Below, in pieces: positions 42,299-51,739 of a stretch of DNA of 64,000 nucleotides; position 1 is the stretch's first letter; every line of letters begins with the position of its first letter. A program made the translations under genes and the position numbers. The DNA is from Cordylochernes scorpioides (taxonomy: Eukaryota > Arthropoda > Arachnida > Pseudoscorpiones > Chernetidae), in assembly GCA_030710605.1 (NCBI GenBank), contig CP092865.1:140019505-140083504 (forward strand), read 5' to 3'. The notes beneath the pieces are model-generated. The model searched no databases, was not told the DNA's origin, and was given only the letters and a program-made list of their open reading frames with translations.

Positions 42299-43785
42299 CA
42301 CTGGTCCGCAAAATTAAAGGAACAACATATTTTTTTCATTTATCTCAAATTTTATTGAACATTTATCAATGAAATTTTATACACAAATTTATTATTCCAT
42401 TATTGATTAGAATACCCGAAATCAAAGAATTCTAACACGTATTTTATGCAAATTAGCCGGTCAAGCAATGATATTCTTGCAGTCAGTGCATGAATATCTT
42501 GGATATTGTTGTTAATATGGGGTGTGATCGCCTTTAACTGATAGACAGGCTCTACATCGGTGACCCATACTAAGAATTAGGAAGTTTATCATCTTCTGTG
42601 GAATCAACGCCCACTCTTGTGTTAAGGCTGTTTCTAGCTCATGAGTGTTTCTAGGAGGGGGTTGGAGGGATGAGATCTGCCGTCCTAGGTTGTCCAATAC
42701 ATGCTCAATGGGATTTAGGTCTGGGGATCGAGCTGGCCAATTCATCCGAGCAATTGCATGGTTTTGGAGAAAAGTGTCGACCACACCAGCCCTATGTGGA
42801 CGGGCATTATCATCCATTAGAAGAAAGCTTTCTTCCATTTCCAATGCTTGAGGCATCACATATACTGCCAAGATCTCGTCCCGATACCTCTGTCCAGTCA
42901 GGGTTCCTTGCCGAAAAATATGGAGTGCTGTGCGACCGCCCAAGAAGATTCCAGCCCAGACCATAAAACATTTGCTTCTGTAGGGATCCCTTTCAACCAT
43001 ATTTCGGGGATTATATCTGGTTCCTACCTCTCTCCAGACAAAGACACGACGATAATAGCCGTTTAGAGAGAATCTGGACTCATCAGTGAACATTACATGT
43101 CTCCATTCATCTGGATTCCAGGCGACATGTTGTCTGCGCCAAAGTTCCCTTGCTCTCTTTTGAGGTGGTGTCAACGGCACACAAATTATGGGTTGTCGAG
43201 CATAGAGGCCCTTCATGTGAAGCCTTCTGCGTATTGTATCAGTTGAAATGGGAGAAAACTTTCTTCTAATGGATGATAATGCCCGTCCACATAGGGCTGA
43301 TGTGGTCGACACTTTTCTCCAAAACCATGCAATTGCTCGGATGAATTGGCCAGCTCGATCTCCAGACCTAAATCCCATTGAGAATGTATGGGACAATCTA
43401 GGACGGCGGATCTCATCCCTCCAACCCCCTCCTAGAAACACTCATGAGCTAGAAAACACTTTTAAAAAAAGTGGGCGTTGATTCCACAGAAGATGATAAA
43501 CTCCCTAATTCTTAGTATGGGTCGCCGATGTAGAGCCTGTCTATCAGTTAAAGGCGATCACACCCCATATTAACAACAATATCCAAGATATTTATGCACT
43601 GACTGCAATACGATCATTGCTTGACCGGCTAATTTGCATAAAATACGTGTTAGAATTCTTTGATTTCGTGTATTCTAATCAATAATGGAATAATAAATTT
43701 GTGTATGAAATTTCTTTGATAAATGTTCAATATAATTTGAGATAAATGAAAAAATATGTTGTTCCTTTAATTTTGCGGACCAGTG
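42299..43785 (-). mobile_element. Tc1-like DNA transposon rearranged as an inverted half-dimer
   Basis: TA-flanked ends cactggtccgcaaaattaaa and the exact inverse at 43785. The inverted identity extends about 540 bp inward from each end (42299-42840 against 43247-43785), far beyond a normal terminal repeat. The right arm is a second copy of the transposase 3' half, replacing the 5' half of the gene. Confidence 0.95.
42512..43441 (-). pseudogene. Tc1/mariner transposase, C-terminal two-thirds fused to antisense of itself
   Basis: A 309-codon minus-strand frame. From about residue 65 on it is a Tc1-type transposase: DTIRRRLHMKGLYAR, FTDESRFSL (first D), LMDDNARPH (second D), SPDLNPIEH (E), with 34 residues between the second D and the E, so DD34E. 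The C-terminus is complete to the family's usual end. The first 65 residues are not transposase; they are the reverse complement of the gene's own 3' part read through. The N-terminal paired-like DNA-binding domain is missing, so no active enzyme is expected. An equivalent sense fragment of the same 3' part lies on the plus strand at 43248-43481 (NARPHR, SPDLNPIENVWDN). The catalytic triad is intact. Confidence 0.9.
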
Positions 43786-43865
43786 TATTTTTATAATCTG
43801 TTGAATATTTTCATTGAATAATATTAAAATTAAATAATAAATTATTTCTTCGTCACAATATCATT

Positions 43866-44370
43866 TCAGCTAACAAAATGTCATTTGAGTTTCAATCGTT
43901 TCTGTGAAGAGGCTCACTTTATCCCCTCATCCTTAGGAATTAAAGGACCCTGTAATTGAAAAGATAATTTTCCCTGGAGACTTGATATTTTTACTCAATA
44001 CTATAAAAATGCTGAACAGGAGAAAAAACCGCCACTCAATATCAAGTATACATTCCACAGATTCCATCACAAGATCTTCAAAAATATCTTATTTTTTTCA
44101 CGTATCCAACACAATGAGTGCATTAAGAAACTTATGTAACTCGCCTACTTCCTCGAGACATTACTTCTCATATCTCGCTGTTCGACCACATAACTAAGAA
44201 ATATAAAGTAATTGGAATGTATATGTTTATAGTCCATAGTGATCCTTGGAACATACTTATCATGTAAATGAATGGATTTGTTTATCTATCCCAATTGTTG
44301 GAAGAATAGAGTCCTAAATTAGATAGTGTAATCATTCCAAACAAAAGAAACAATGTAAAAAATAGAACAA
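43866..44370. other. Mostly unannotated; contains a repeat arm at 43950-44010
   Basis: aattttccctggagacttga and the text after it belong to the foldback family at 41393. Confidence 0.4.
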
Positions 44371-44425
44371 AAGTGAAATTGTACTGGGATCAGGTGGATA
44401 CATTAAGAAAAGAAAAAAGCATCAG
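44370..44425 (+). mobile_element. Fam-A end fragment
   Basis: gaacaaaagtgaaattgtac and gggatcaggtggatacatta. Confidence 0.7.
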
Positions 44426-44589
44426 AAATTTTCTTCTTAAGTTTTGTCTATGAGTTTATGTAAGTGAGGAAGAGCTTGAACGAAAATAAGAATTACATTA
44501 GGATACATTAGCGCGCCATCTGTTATGAAAATAAAAAGACTCAATTGTATATTTGCGGAAGAGCGATTGCTCGAAGTATATTATATATT

Positions 44590-44850
44590 TATAATTGTAT
44601 GTAATTCTACTGTCCTCAAAGCTTATATCCATAGTTAATCTAAAATACATATTCAAATAGTCTAGCATCAGTATCACTATAAAAGGAAAACCGAAAAATG
44701 CAATATAACAGCGGTAAGATAGATTAAACTGGCGAAACCGCTGGGAGGGTTCACCACTGATGAGCCAGGCCCTCCCATTAATTTTTCATTGCAGTAAGGG
44801 CAGTAGAAATTGTTCAATTAAAAAAAAAAGAATCATACGCATCTTTAATA
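44590..44850 (+). mobile_element. Fam-B repeat with hammerhead-like block, near full length
   Basis: Upstream text equals that of 37105 (aattgtatgtaattctactg, agtctagcatcagtatcact). The ribozyme-like block is 44710-44776. The end contains gcagtaagggcagtagaaat and gaatcatacgc. A detached inverted end lies at 44505-44525. Confidence 0.85.
44710..44776 (+). ncRNA. Hammerhead-like core in permuted order (Fam-B reference copy)
   Basis: agcggt (44710-44715), A, agat, linker, ctggc (44729-44733), GAAA (44734-44737), accgct (44737-44742), gggaggg (44743-44749), acca (44753-44756), CTGATGA (44757-44763), gccag (44764-44768), ccctccc (44770-44776). Stem III and stem II are perfect; stem I is broken here (agat instead of tggt). 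gggaggg/ccctccc closes a hairpin around the CTGATGA strand, and agcggt/accgct closes one around the GAAA strand. Confidence 0.5.
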
Positions 44851-44854
44851 TATT

Positions 44855-44936
44855 TTTTAAATAGTGCAGACTAACCACTTTGCATGTATTGACAAGATGT
44901 CAATAAAATTATTTTAATTGTCTTTAATAATTTCGT
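44855..44936 (+). mobile_element. LINE tail GACAAGATGTCAATAAA (copy 3)
   Basis: gtgcagactaaccactttgc, then atgtattgacaagatgtcaa and taaaattattttaattgtc. Confidence 0.65.
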
Positions 44937-45289
44937 AAATAAGAATTTTTAAATACTTTACAAAAGACTTCGAAACAGGGTCTCGTAATATGTTTTCTAT
45001 AATTAGAAGAGTGGGAATTGTGTATAGAAAGTTCAACAAATATTACCTTAGGATTCCAAGATGAATGTTAAACGTATTATAGATTTCATGGCAACGCCGG
45101 AGTACTTGGGGAGAAGGGCTGGATTGAAAACTGGAGCGATTGGCCAGGAGGCCGAGGCTGATATTTGATTAGAGGTGGCGTGAACGGTATCGAGCTGGGG
45201 TCACGCCAACTAGCGGTGAAATATTAACCACGGCCGTCAATATTGGTTTTCAGCAGGTACACGGAACGCCTAGATTTGGCCATTCGCAC

Positions 45290-45385
45290 ACACAGCTTTA
45301 TTAAGACCACCGGTCTTATATAGATTCCCCACAGGAAGAAATCATAAATGAAGCTCCTATACTCCAGGCAGCGCAATTTGGCCAT
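45290..45385 (-). mobile_element. LINE 3' tail with AAGACC/GGTCTT hairpin
   Basis: Same tail as 22835-22940. It lies just downstream (on the minus strand) of LINE reverse-transcriptase remnants at 45390-45790, so it may be that element's own 3' end. Confidence 0.6.
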
Positions 45386-45389
45386 TCAT

Positions 45390-45790
45390 ACACACATGGA
45401 CATACGTGGTGGATTTCAACTTGGAGTCTAAAGTAACACCGACATATATAACGTGGTTAGTTCAGTCAATAGAGGTTGGATTTACAGTTAGGTTGGATTG
45501 TGGTTTGGAATTTTTGTTATCGAGTTGTGGAAAAATTACAGCCAGTGTCTTTTTGAGGTTTATGTTTATCTTCATGGACATACATGGTGGATTTCAAATT
45601 GGATTCTAAAGTAACATCGAAATATATACCGTGGTCAGTTCAATCAATAGGGGTTGTATTTACAATTAGGTTGAATTGTGGCTTGGAATTTTTGTTGTGG
45701 AGATAAATCTACAGCCAGTGTCTTTTTGGACTTGATGTTTAACTTCCATTCATTGCACCATTTGGTTATAACGTTTATAGACTTTCTTTT
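45390..45790 (-). pseudogene. LINE reverse transcriptase remnant with internal duplication
   Basis: On the minus strand, translation around 45770-45600 gives NEWKLNIKSKKTLAV, and about 45520-45400 gives a GVTLDSKLKS-type stretch. These fit the thumb-side motifs of LINE reverse transcriptases (W-x-L-x-I-N-x-x-K-T and YLGVxLDxxL). The segment is duplicated in tandem (45395-45575 and 45577-45745) and broken by stops. It cannot be expressed as a whole. The clade is not determined. Confidence 0.6.
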
Positions 45791-45879
45791 ACAAGCCAGA
45801 GTGCCCCTATCGGGAGTCAATTATCAAACATGTCATGTCCCCGCTATGTAAAGTTAACAAGAGATTCCGTTGCACAAAT

Positions 45880-46050
45880 CAGGGCATGTCTTTTTCTCAA
45901 AAAGTTACATTTGGTGATGTTACATCCTGAAAAGTAAAGAGCTTATCGGTTAAATATTCAGTTTCACACAACAAGGAGATGTCTTTTTCTCAAAGAGTTA
46001 CACTTGGTGATGTTACATTCTGAAAAGTAAAGAGCATGTGGGTAAGAATT
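45880..46050 (+). repeat. Tandem pair of ~85-bp units
   Basis: atgtctttttctcaaaaagt, ggtgatgttacatcctgaaa and gtaaagagc occur twice. Confidence 0.85.
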
Positions 46051-46309
46051 CAGGCTGTAATACCTGCCTGAGGTTACACAAAGATAAGAAATGAATGGAT
46101 TCAGTTGCATCTTATCTATCAGGCTGCCACTCTCGATATCTCTCCAACTTAGCGGTGGATACGTAACACTTATCTATGTCATTGTTCCCTAAAGGTGTGG
46201 CGCCATGTATGTCGTCATACAACATATATACTTATTTAGCTAATTAAAAAGGCATATATTGGATCAAAATATATACTTATATTATACAATTATTTTATTT
46301 CCAAAGCGC

Positions 46310-46860
46310 TATATCCCGCAAGGGATACTTGCGCCAAACAAGGAGAAAAGTTTATTTACATAAGTTATTTACATTATTCAACGCATGAAAACATTAGAGA
46401 TCCAGATTTTGTAGAAAGTTTAGAATGTATTTACAAAATGAATTGAACTTTAAATATGATTTTTTATCGGAAATCAAATCGTTAAGTTCACAAACAACTA
46501 GTTCATTCTTCATTCTATAATCTTGAAATGCTGGGCAATCGATCAGTAGATATCTTGAGGTTTTCCCTCAATACCACAAAAGCAACTTGAATCCTCCACT
46601 GCCTTTATTCTATTTAAAAAAACTTTTCCGTGGTTTGTAACAAATTGAGTATTATAAAAATTTGGACGAAAGTATTTAGGGATTTCTTGAGGAAAAAAGC
46701 TTAAGAAAGTATTATTTGCTTCGTTTTTCAGAACATTCATTCTTGATTTGAGAAAGGTATCTATAATTTCTGGAATAAATGGGTCATAAATTTGTTGATC
46801 ATCTGTGGATAAGTTTCTCAGATCAGATATCATGATTCTGGATTCGATAAAGCACTTATA
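46310..46860 (-). mobile_element. LINE 3' end, left-arm copy
   Basis: Contains the coding remnant below, then aatgtaaataacttatgtaa, and the tail hairpin gtatcccttgcgggatatag with cgctttggaaataaa (minus strand). Confidence 0.75.
46543..46833 (-). pseudogene. LINE ORF2 C-terminal remnant
   Basis: 96 codons, followed after a frame change by further matching text. The pattern SSCFCGIEGKPQD, then (next frame) LIDCPAFQDYRMKNEL, corresponds to the C-x-C...H/Y-L-x-x-CP knuckle at the end of many LINE ORF2 proteins. The upstream helical part is not diagnostic. The same frame is preserved at 63205-63495 in the right arm with one substitution (E/G), which shows common origin rather than selection. Confidence 0.6.
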
Positions 46861-46949
46861 CTTATATTGTTCTTAATATAGAACAATCCATATGTAAACC
46901 TTTAGATAATAAAAAGGCATATATTGGATTGAATAAGCCTGTGATAGGT

Positions 46950-47234
46950 CTAGTGTCGTAAGTACGGTGCTTGTAGATAATTTTGAAAAGATCTCATCGA
47001 TCGATATGGAAGGGGATACCTATCTAATTCTATTGCTTTATTAGCTTTACATCTAAAATCACCACATATCCTTACACTACCATCCTTTTTTAATACCGGT
47101 ATTATTGGAGCGGCCCAATTTGTATGAACTATAGGTTCTAAAATGCCAGAATTCACTAAACGATCAATTTCATTCTCTACTTTGTTTTTTAGAGAGAAAG
47201 GTAAACTTCTGGCTTTACAAAACACAGGAGTCAC
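46950..47234 (-). pseudogene. Gypsy-type reverse transcriptase fragment
   Basis: 94 codons on the minus strand: FSLKNKVENEIDRLVNSGIL, EPIVHTNWAAPIIPVLKK, DGSVRICGDFRCKANKAIEL, DRYPLP. This is the N-terminal finger region of Gypsy reverse transcriptases (typically ...[30 protein letters not shown]..N..). It breaks off just before the palm. A more damaged copy lies in the right arm (about 62800-63100), where text equivalent to PSIDEIFSKLS is still seen downstream. Confidence 0.85.
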
Positions 47235-47409
47235 ATCCTTTTTTAAATTAAAAATATTCTAACATCCTAACATCCAAAAAGATTTATTTGCCAATCATGC
47301 ATAAATTTTCCCCCTCTCCCCACCTCTTTTGTATTTTCAAAAATTATTTCAACTGTGATATTATAATACTATATGCGGCGCTGAGTTTGTTTATACAAAA
47401 ATTTAATGC

Positions 47410-47475
47410 CTTGACAAAATTTGGCGTTCAGCCAACCGAAATATTGGCATATAAACCTTTAATTCAATCCAATAT
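47410..47475 (+). mobile_element. GAACGCCAACC-type repeat fragment (inverted sense)
   Basis: ttgacaaaatttggcgttca and gccaaccgaaatattggcat, as at 35290. Confidence 0.6.
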
Positions 47476-47599
47476 GTGCCTATTTATTATCTAAATATAT
47501 AAATATATATAAACTACATTTATAGACAGGTTTACTATGTACAACTGTTTTCTAAATACTGCATTGCGTTGACAAAGACAATTATTGAATAATATATAA

Positions 47600-48035
47600 C
47601 ACACTGTGCACAAATTATACATCCACTTTGTAAATATTGTAAGTGAGGAAACAAAATACGGGATATATACTGTGAAGTCCCGCTGTATTTTTATATCGCA
47701 GACACGTGAGGTATCCTGCCCAGAAGTCCTTCTCTACGTGGCGGGCGGGAGAAGCAGCACAAGTAAGGGACTGCCCTGTAGGGCGAAGTACAGTATCGTA
47801 AGCCCCGAGCCGCTACGGTAACCGTGAACAGGGAACTCTGATATATGGCTGACTAACGGGGTAATAAAACCCCACTTTCCATGGACAAACAGTTACCCAG
47901 ACATCCTTGCAGCACTCTATATGACAGACATCAACCCAGAAGAGGACATTCATATGAACAAGGCACCTCGGTTGGCTGGTATTGTGATCAGGATGCATGG
48001 ACCGATCTGATTTTCTTCATGGACAAGACACCACC
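47600..48035. repeat. Dispersed repeat (copy 2 of 8206-8395, longer)
   Basis: cctgccctgtagggcgaagt, cgagccgctacggtaaccgt, gctgactaacggggtaata, extended by a ggacaagacaccaccacc end. Inverted partner at 61930-62450. Confidence 0.8.
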
Positions 48036-48039
48036 ACCA

Positions 48040-48172
48040 CGTGAGGTATGGTGATAAATACATTAGAATCTCACCATGAGAGATCATTGTCTAAGACCTA
48101 AGACATGACTAAAATCGGTCTCTTCTGGAGGTGGTCTCTTATCAGAGAGCGAATAAACTTGGCGAATAATAT
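48040..48172. mobile_element. MITE remnant, deleted version of 61713-61915
   Basis: Only about 130 bp is kept (catgagagatcattgtctaa, ggtctcttctggaggtggtc); the right-arm copy is about 200 bp. This is the clearest indel between the two arms. Confidence 0.7.
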
Positions 48173-48174
48173 TA

Positions 48175-48306
48175 TTACGGCGAATACATAATATAATACA
48201 TACTACAATTACTTTATACATAATACAAAGACATTATACATAACTGCTAATAATATTGGTATTTCAATTTTTTTCAAGTGTTTACGAACTTTTGGACAAC
48301 CTTGTA
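48175..48306. mobile_element. M2 mariner MITE, one end deleted
   Basis: ggcgaataatattattacgg to cgaacttttggacaaccttg; no Fam-B insertion. Confidence 0.8.
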
Positions 48307-48454
48307 CAAGTGTGGAACATAGTTTTTGTCTCTGCTTTAGAGTGGATTTATCTATTCAGACGATTAGAGTTTTCTTGTCTTTGGAAATAATTTCTCCGAG
48401 GTTTCTTAGCTGATTCCAAGCTTTTAGATACCTTTTGATATAGCTTGATACATA

Positions 48455-48652
48455 CATACACTCATGGACAAAAATTATGTGGAATGTCTTTGATATCTCT
48501 GGTCTTTTTTTAAAGAGACACACAAACAATTTTTTTCACACTTGGTTATCTCGTGTCTTTAATAAAGGTCACTGTGTATCAAATATCTACCAGAGTTATC
48601 CTGATATACATGCTAAAATGTATAACTTCCTTAAGTTTTGTTCATGAGTGTA
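48455..48652. mobile_element. M1 MITE, simple copy
   Basis: Ends cactcatggacaaaaattat and cttaagttttgttcatgagt; about 195 bp; inverted partner at 61186-61378. Confidence 0.9.
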
Positions 48653-48654
48653 AA

Positions 48655-48837
48655 TCAAGTACCAGATAATCTTTTGGAATTTTGTAATTCTTTCTGGATT
48701 CCGAAGTACAAGACCACTTTCACGGCGAATTGAAGGGTGTGTGTAAAAGGCTGTGATGATACCAAGAAAATCTCTAATAAGCGATCACTTCCCGAAGAGA
48801 CCAGGTTTTGCAATGCTTTAAGGCTGTGATCTCTCAT
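48655..48837 (-). CDS. 60-codon ORF conserved in both arms, unrecognised
   Basis: The minus-strand frame HSLKALQNLVSSGSDRLLEI and on is kept in the right arm (60997-61179) with two conservative changes (V/I and F/L). It abuts an M1 MITE downstream and the arm edge upstream. I recognise no domain; common origin is enough to explain the similarity. Confidence 0.2.
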   Translation of the reverse strand: MRDHSLKALQNLVSSGSDRLLEIFLVSSQPFTHTLQFAVKVVLYFGIQKELQNSKRLSGT

Positions 48838-48944
48838 GTGATATTCTTTACATAGCTTCTAATGAATGAGGCGCATTTTGAATCTACAGGGGGAACTTTT
48901 ATTCCATTATTTCTACAAACAAAAATATCGTAAATAGTTTGGTA

Positions 48945-50010
48945 AACACTCATGGACAAAACTTAAGGAAGTTGTACCTTTTAGCATGTATATCGGGATT
49001 CAGAAAATAACTCTGAAAGATATTACAGTGACCTTTATTGAAGACACACGAGATAACCAAGTGTGTATACACTCATGGACAAAACTTAAGGAAGTTGTAC
49101 CTTTTAGCATGTATATCGGGATTCAGACAATAACTCTGAAAGATATTACAGTGACCTTTATTGAAGACACACGAGATAACCAAGTGTGTATATACTCATG
49201 GACAAATCTTAAGGAAGTTGTACTTTTAGCATGTATATCGGGATTCAGACAATAACTCTGAAAGATATTACAGTGACCTTTATTGAAGACACACGAGATA
49301 ACCAAGTGTGTATACACTCATGGACAAAACTTAAGGAAGTTGTACTTTTTAGCATGTATATCGGGATTCAGACAATAACTCTGAAAAATATTACAGTGAC
49401 CTTTATTGAAGACACACGAGATAACCAAGTGTGTATACACTCATGGACAAAAATTAAGGAAGTTGTACCTTTTAGCATGTATATCGGGATTCAGACAATA
49501 ACTCTGAAAGATATTACAGTGACCTTTATTGAAGACACACAAGATAACCAAGTGTGTATACACTCATGGACAAAACTTAAGAAAGTTGTACCTTTTAGCA
49601 TGTATATCAGGATTCAGACAATAACTCTGGAAGATATTACAGTAACCTTTATTGAAGACACACAAGATAACCAAGTGTGTATACACTCATGGACAAAACT
49701 TAAGGAAGTTGTACCTTTTAGCATGTATATCGGGATTCAGACAATAACTCTGAAAGATATTACAGCAACCTTTATTGAAGACACACGAGATAACCAAGTG
49801 TGTATACACTCATGGACAAAAATTAAGGAAGTTGTACCTTTTAGCATGTATATCGGGATTCAGACAATAACTCTGAAAGATATTACAGTGACCTTTATTG
49901 AAGACACACGAGATAACCAAGTGTGGACAAAATTACCTCTGTCTCCATTAAAAAATAATAGACAACCAGCGACATAAAAATATGAAACTTTCTCAAGTTT
50001 AGTCCATGAG
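48945..50010 (+). repeat. M1 MITE expanded in 123-bp units (about eight)
   Basis: Unit: cactcatggacaaaacttaa, ggaagttgtaccttttagca, tgtatatcgggattcagaca, ataactctgaaagatattac, agtgacctttattgaagac, acacgagataaccaagtgtg. 123 is divisible by three, so a 248-codon frame (49231-49977) stays open by periodicity. The array ends in the M1 right part and tctcaagtttagtccatgag. Confidence 0.95.
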
Positions 50011-50395
50011 TAATTTAAAATACGCTGCATATTTTGGATATTTTTAAATAATCACAATCAGTGAATACCTTTAATAACAAATTATTTAATATGAATAGTG
50101 AAATATTTGAAAATGATCAAAACAAGGCTTATATTCAGCAGACAAAGGCAGAGCTGATAGACTGTTAGTCAGAAATAAACTAGGGCTCCACCTCGTGGTG
50201 GCGGCAAGAACTAGAAGTTGCCAGCCGTGCCATTACACTTTTGCCTATCGCTTCCAATTCTGCAACACTTATATTGGAAGTAAGATTCAGATTGCGATAT
50301 CTTTAATAATATTTGAGACTTTTCTTCCTTCAAAAGAATTGTGAGGATTATTCTGCTCTTCAAAGAGATTTTCTTAACATAACAATATATATATG
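50011..50395. other. Unannotated sequence
   Basis: Nothing recognised. Confidence 0.4.
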
Positions 50396-50490
50396 TGAAT
50401 AAAACAAAGCATCAAGGGCTGCGTTTCTTTATTAAAACAAATATATTCGAAACGCAGCCCTTGATGCTTTGTTTTATTCATATATAAATC
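50392..50490. repeat. Foldback repeat
   Basis: tgaataaaacaaagcatcaa with gggctgcgtttc, and the inverse gaaacgcagcccttgatgct with ttgttttattca; spacer about 25 bp. Confidence 0.95.
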
Positions 50491-50720
50491 TTACAGGGCT
50501 TTTTCAATTGATAACAATATATTTCTTTACATTTTTATATTTATTTTATCCATATATATTCATCATTATTTATCCTTATTTTTTCAATATTGTATTTAAA
50601 TTTATATACCGTTATATGAACGATATAAAGTAGTCTCAATTTCTCTCTCTCGGCCAGAAAAATTGTTTTTATTTTCTTGAACATCTGACAAAAATCTTCT
50701 GTCCTCTCTCTCTCTGTAGG

Positions 50721-50936
50721 CGGATCAGGCCAGTCATCGTGGAGGCTTTCACCATCATCCAGCGACCCCCTGACCTGCAGAGCTGGATCTTCGGGCATGA
50801 CCTGGAGGACAACGCCTTGGCCATCATGGCATCTGCCAAGACCCGCATCTACAAATACTTCCTGGCCCTGGAGTTGCGGGGGGTCTGGAAGAGGACCCTA
50901 TCCAGATGGTGGAGCTTCCTCACTCATAAATCATTG
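50721..50936 (+). CDS. GC-rich exon-like segment, about 71 codons, unrecognised
   Basis: A pyrimidine tract and tctctctgtag (a splice-acceptor-like end at 50719) precede a GC-rich open segment ending at the stop TAA near 50937. The peptide includes VIVEAFTIIQRPPDLQSWIF and LELRGVWKRTLSRWWSFL. It is compositionally unlike its surroundings. Shortly after it comes attgacaagatgtcaataaa, the tail seen in the LINE-like repeats at 24940, 25785 and 44890, so it may be a LINE C-terminus rather than a host exon. I cannot decide. Confidence 0.35.
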
Positions 50937-50969
50937 TAAATATTCCCATTATTCTTCATTAGTTTTGTA

Positions 50970-51000
50970 AAACATAATTGACAAGATGTCAATAAAGGGT
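50970..51000 (+). mobile_element. LINE tail GACAAGATGTCAATAAA (copy 4)
   Basis: Hairpin ttgacaagatgtcaa followed by taaag. Confidence 0.6.
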
Positions 51001-51124
51001 GTTTCAATCTCAAAAAAATATATATATATCTCTCTCTCTCTCTCTCATCAGGAAAAAATGAAAATTTTAGTACATTATCTATATTAATATGTGTGTGTAT
51101 CTTAAGTATACATAATATAAAGAT

Positions 51125-51440
51125 ACAAGGGTTGCCTCTCCCGTCAAAATAGACGTCTAATATTTCAGCCATAGATATGGTCCAGCCACTTTGCCAGCTA
51201 AACACCTCTTTGGTAGGTTGTCAAGATTCCATTAGATCCCGTGTGGAACTCATGGAATAAAGTCCGCCCTAGACTGACGAGGACCATTAGCCCGAAGGTG
51301 GACGCTTTTCAGTTTGCCAAAGCTGGTGTTGTGGCTTTGTCACCGACCCAAAGCCGCTAGTTGCGGCGACGGTCAATGGATGGCGTCTGATTTTAGACGT
51401 CTATTTTGACGGGAGAGGCGACCCTTGACTCTTTAGATCA
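51125..51440. repeat. Foldback with hammerhead-like interior
   Basis: Arms agggttgcctctcccgtcaa / ttgacgggagaggcgaccct and aatagacgtct / agacgtctatt. The interior contains 51262-51303. Confidence 0.85.
51262..51303 (+). ncRNA. Hammerhead-like relic without stem III
   Basis: gtccgcc (51262-51268) can pair with ggtggac (51297-51303, one G-U). Between them lie CTGACGA (51274-51280), a stem-II-like ggaccattagccc (imperfect) and GAA (51294-51296). The bases that would form stem III and the cleavage site are missing. Confidence 0.35.
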
Positions 51441-51739
51441 ATTTCCTCCCGGCAAAATTTTCATTTATATATAATATAATATATCAATATTTTTTCTATT
51501 GAAAATTATCAAGTAAAAATGACGAACCCCCTCTCTTACTATAGCCTCTATAAAACCTAACTCTCTCGTTTATGACTGAAAACTTGTTCTTTAATCTTCC
51601 ATTTCGAATCAAAAGGATCCTCACACAACAAAGGATATTCTGACTGTTTCCCTAAAAAATTCTTAGAATATTGGAATGAAGATTTTATCTTAAAGTGTAT
51701 GAGCTATGCGGATATGAAATTCAAAATAGAATGACCAGG

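Larger units (their letters stand above)
42126..43863 (-). mobile_element. Probable solo LTR (inverted copy of 11219-11451), split by a Tc1 element
   Basis: The left part 42126-42298 and right part 43788-43863 together match the repeat at 11219. Its outer ends read tgtgacgaag and cgctaca on the minus strand, with ATAT on both sides. Confidence 0.7.
46040..48885. repeat. Large inverted duplication, left arm
   Basis: Reverse complement of 60950-64000, collinear over about 2.85 kb with scattered substitutions and indels. The right arm reaches the window edge, so the full extent is unknown. Confidence 0.95.

Noticed and set aside
42645..43066. Plus-strand frames in the Tc1 element
   Set aside because: Antisense of the transposase or of its inverted half.
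44710..44776. Reading the Fam-B block as an ordinary type II hammerhead
   Set aside because: With stem III acc...ggt and cleavage near ggtt, only cacca remains between the cut and CTGATGA, too short for a stem I hairpin. The upstream agcggtatggt strand explains all arms better.
49231..49977. 248-codon plus-strand protein
   Set aside because: A product of the 123-bp MITE array; no domain, and it contains terminal repeat sequence in every unit.
48945..50010. CRISPR array
   Set aside because: Units are contiguous repeats without unique spacers, and the context is a eukaryotic MITE.
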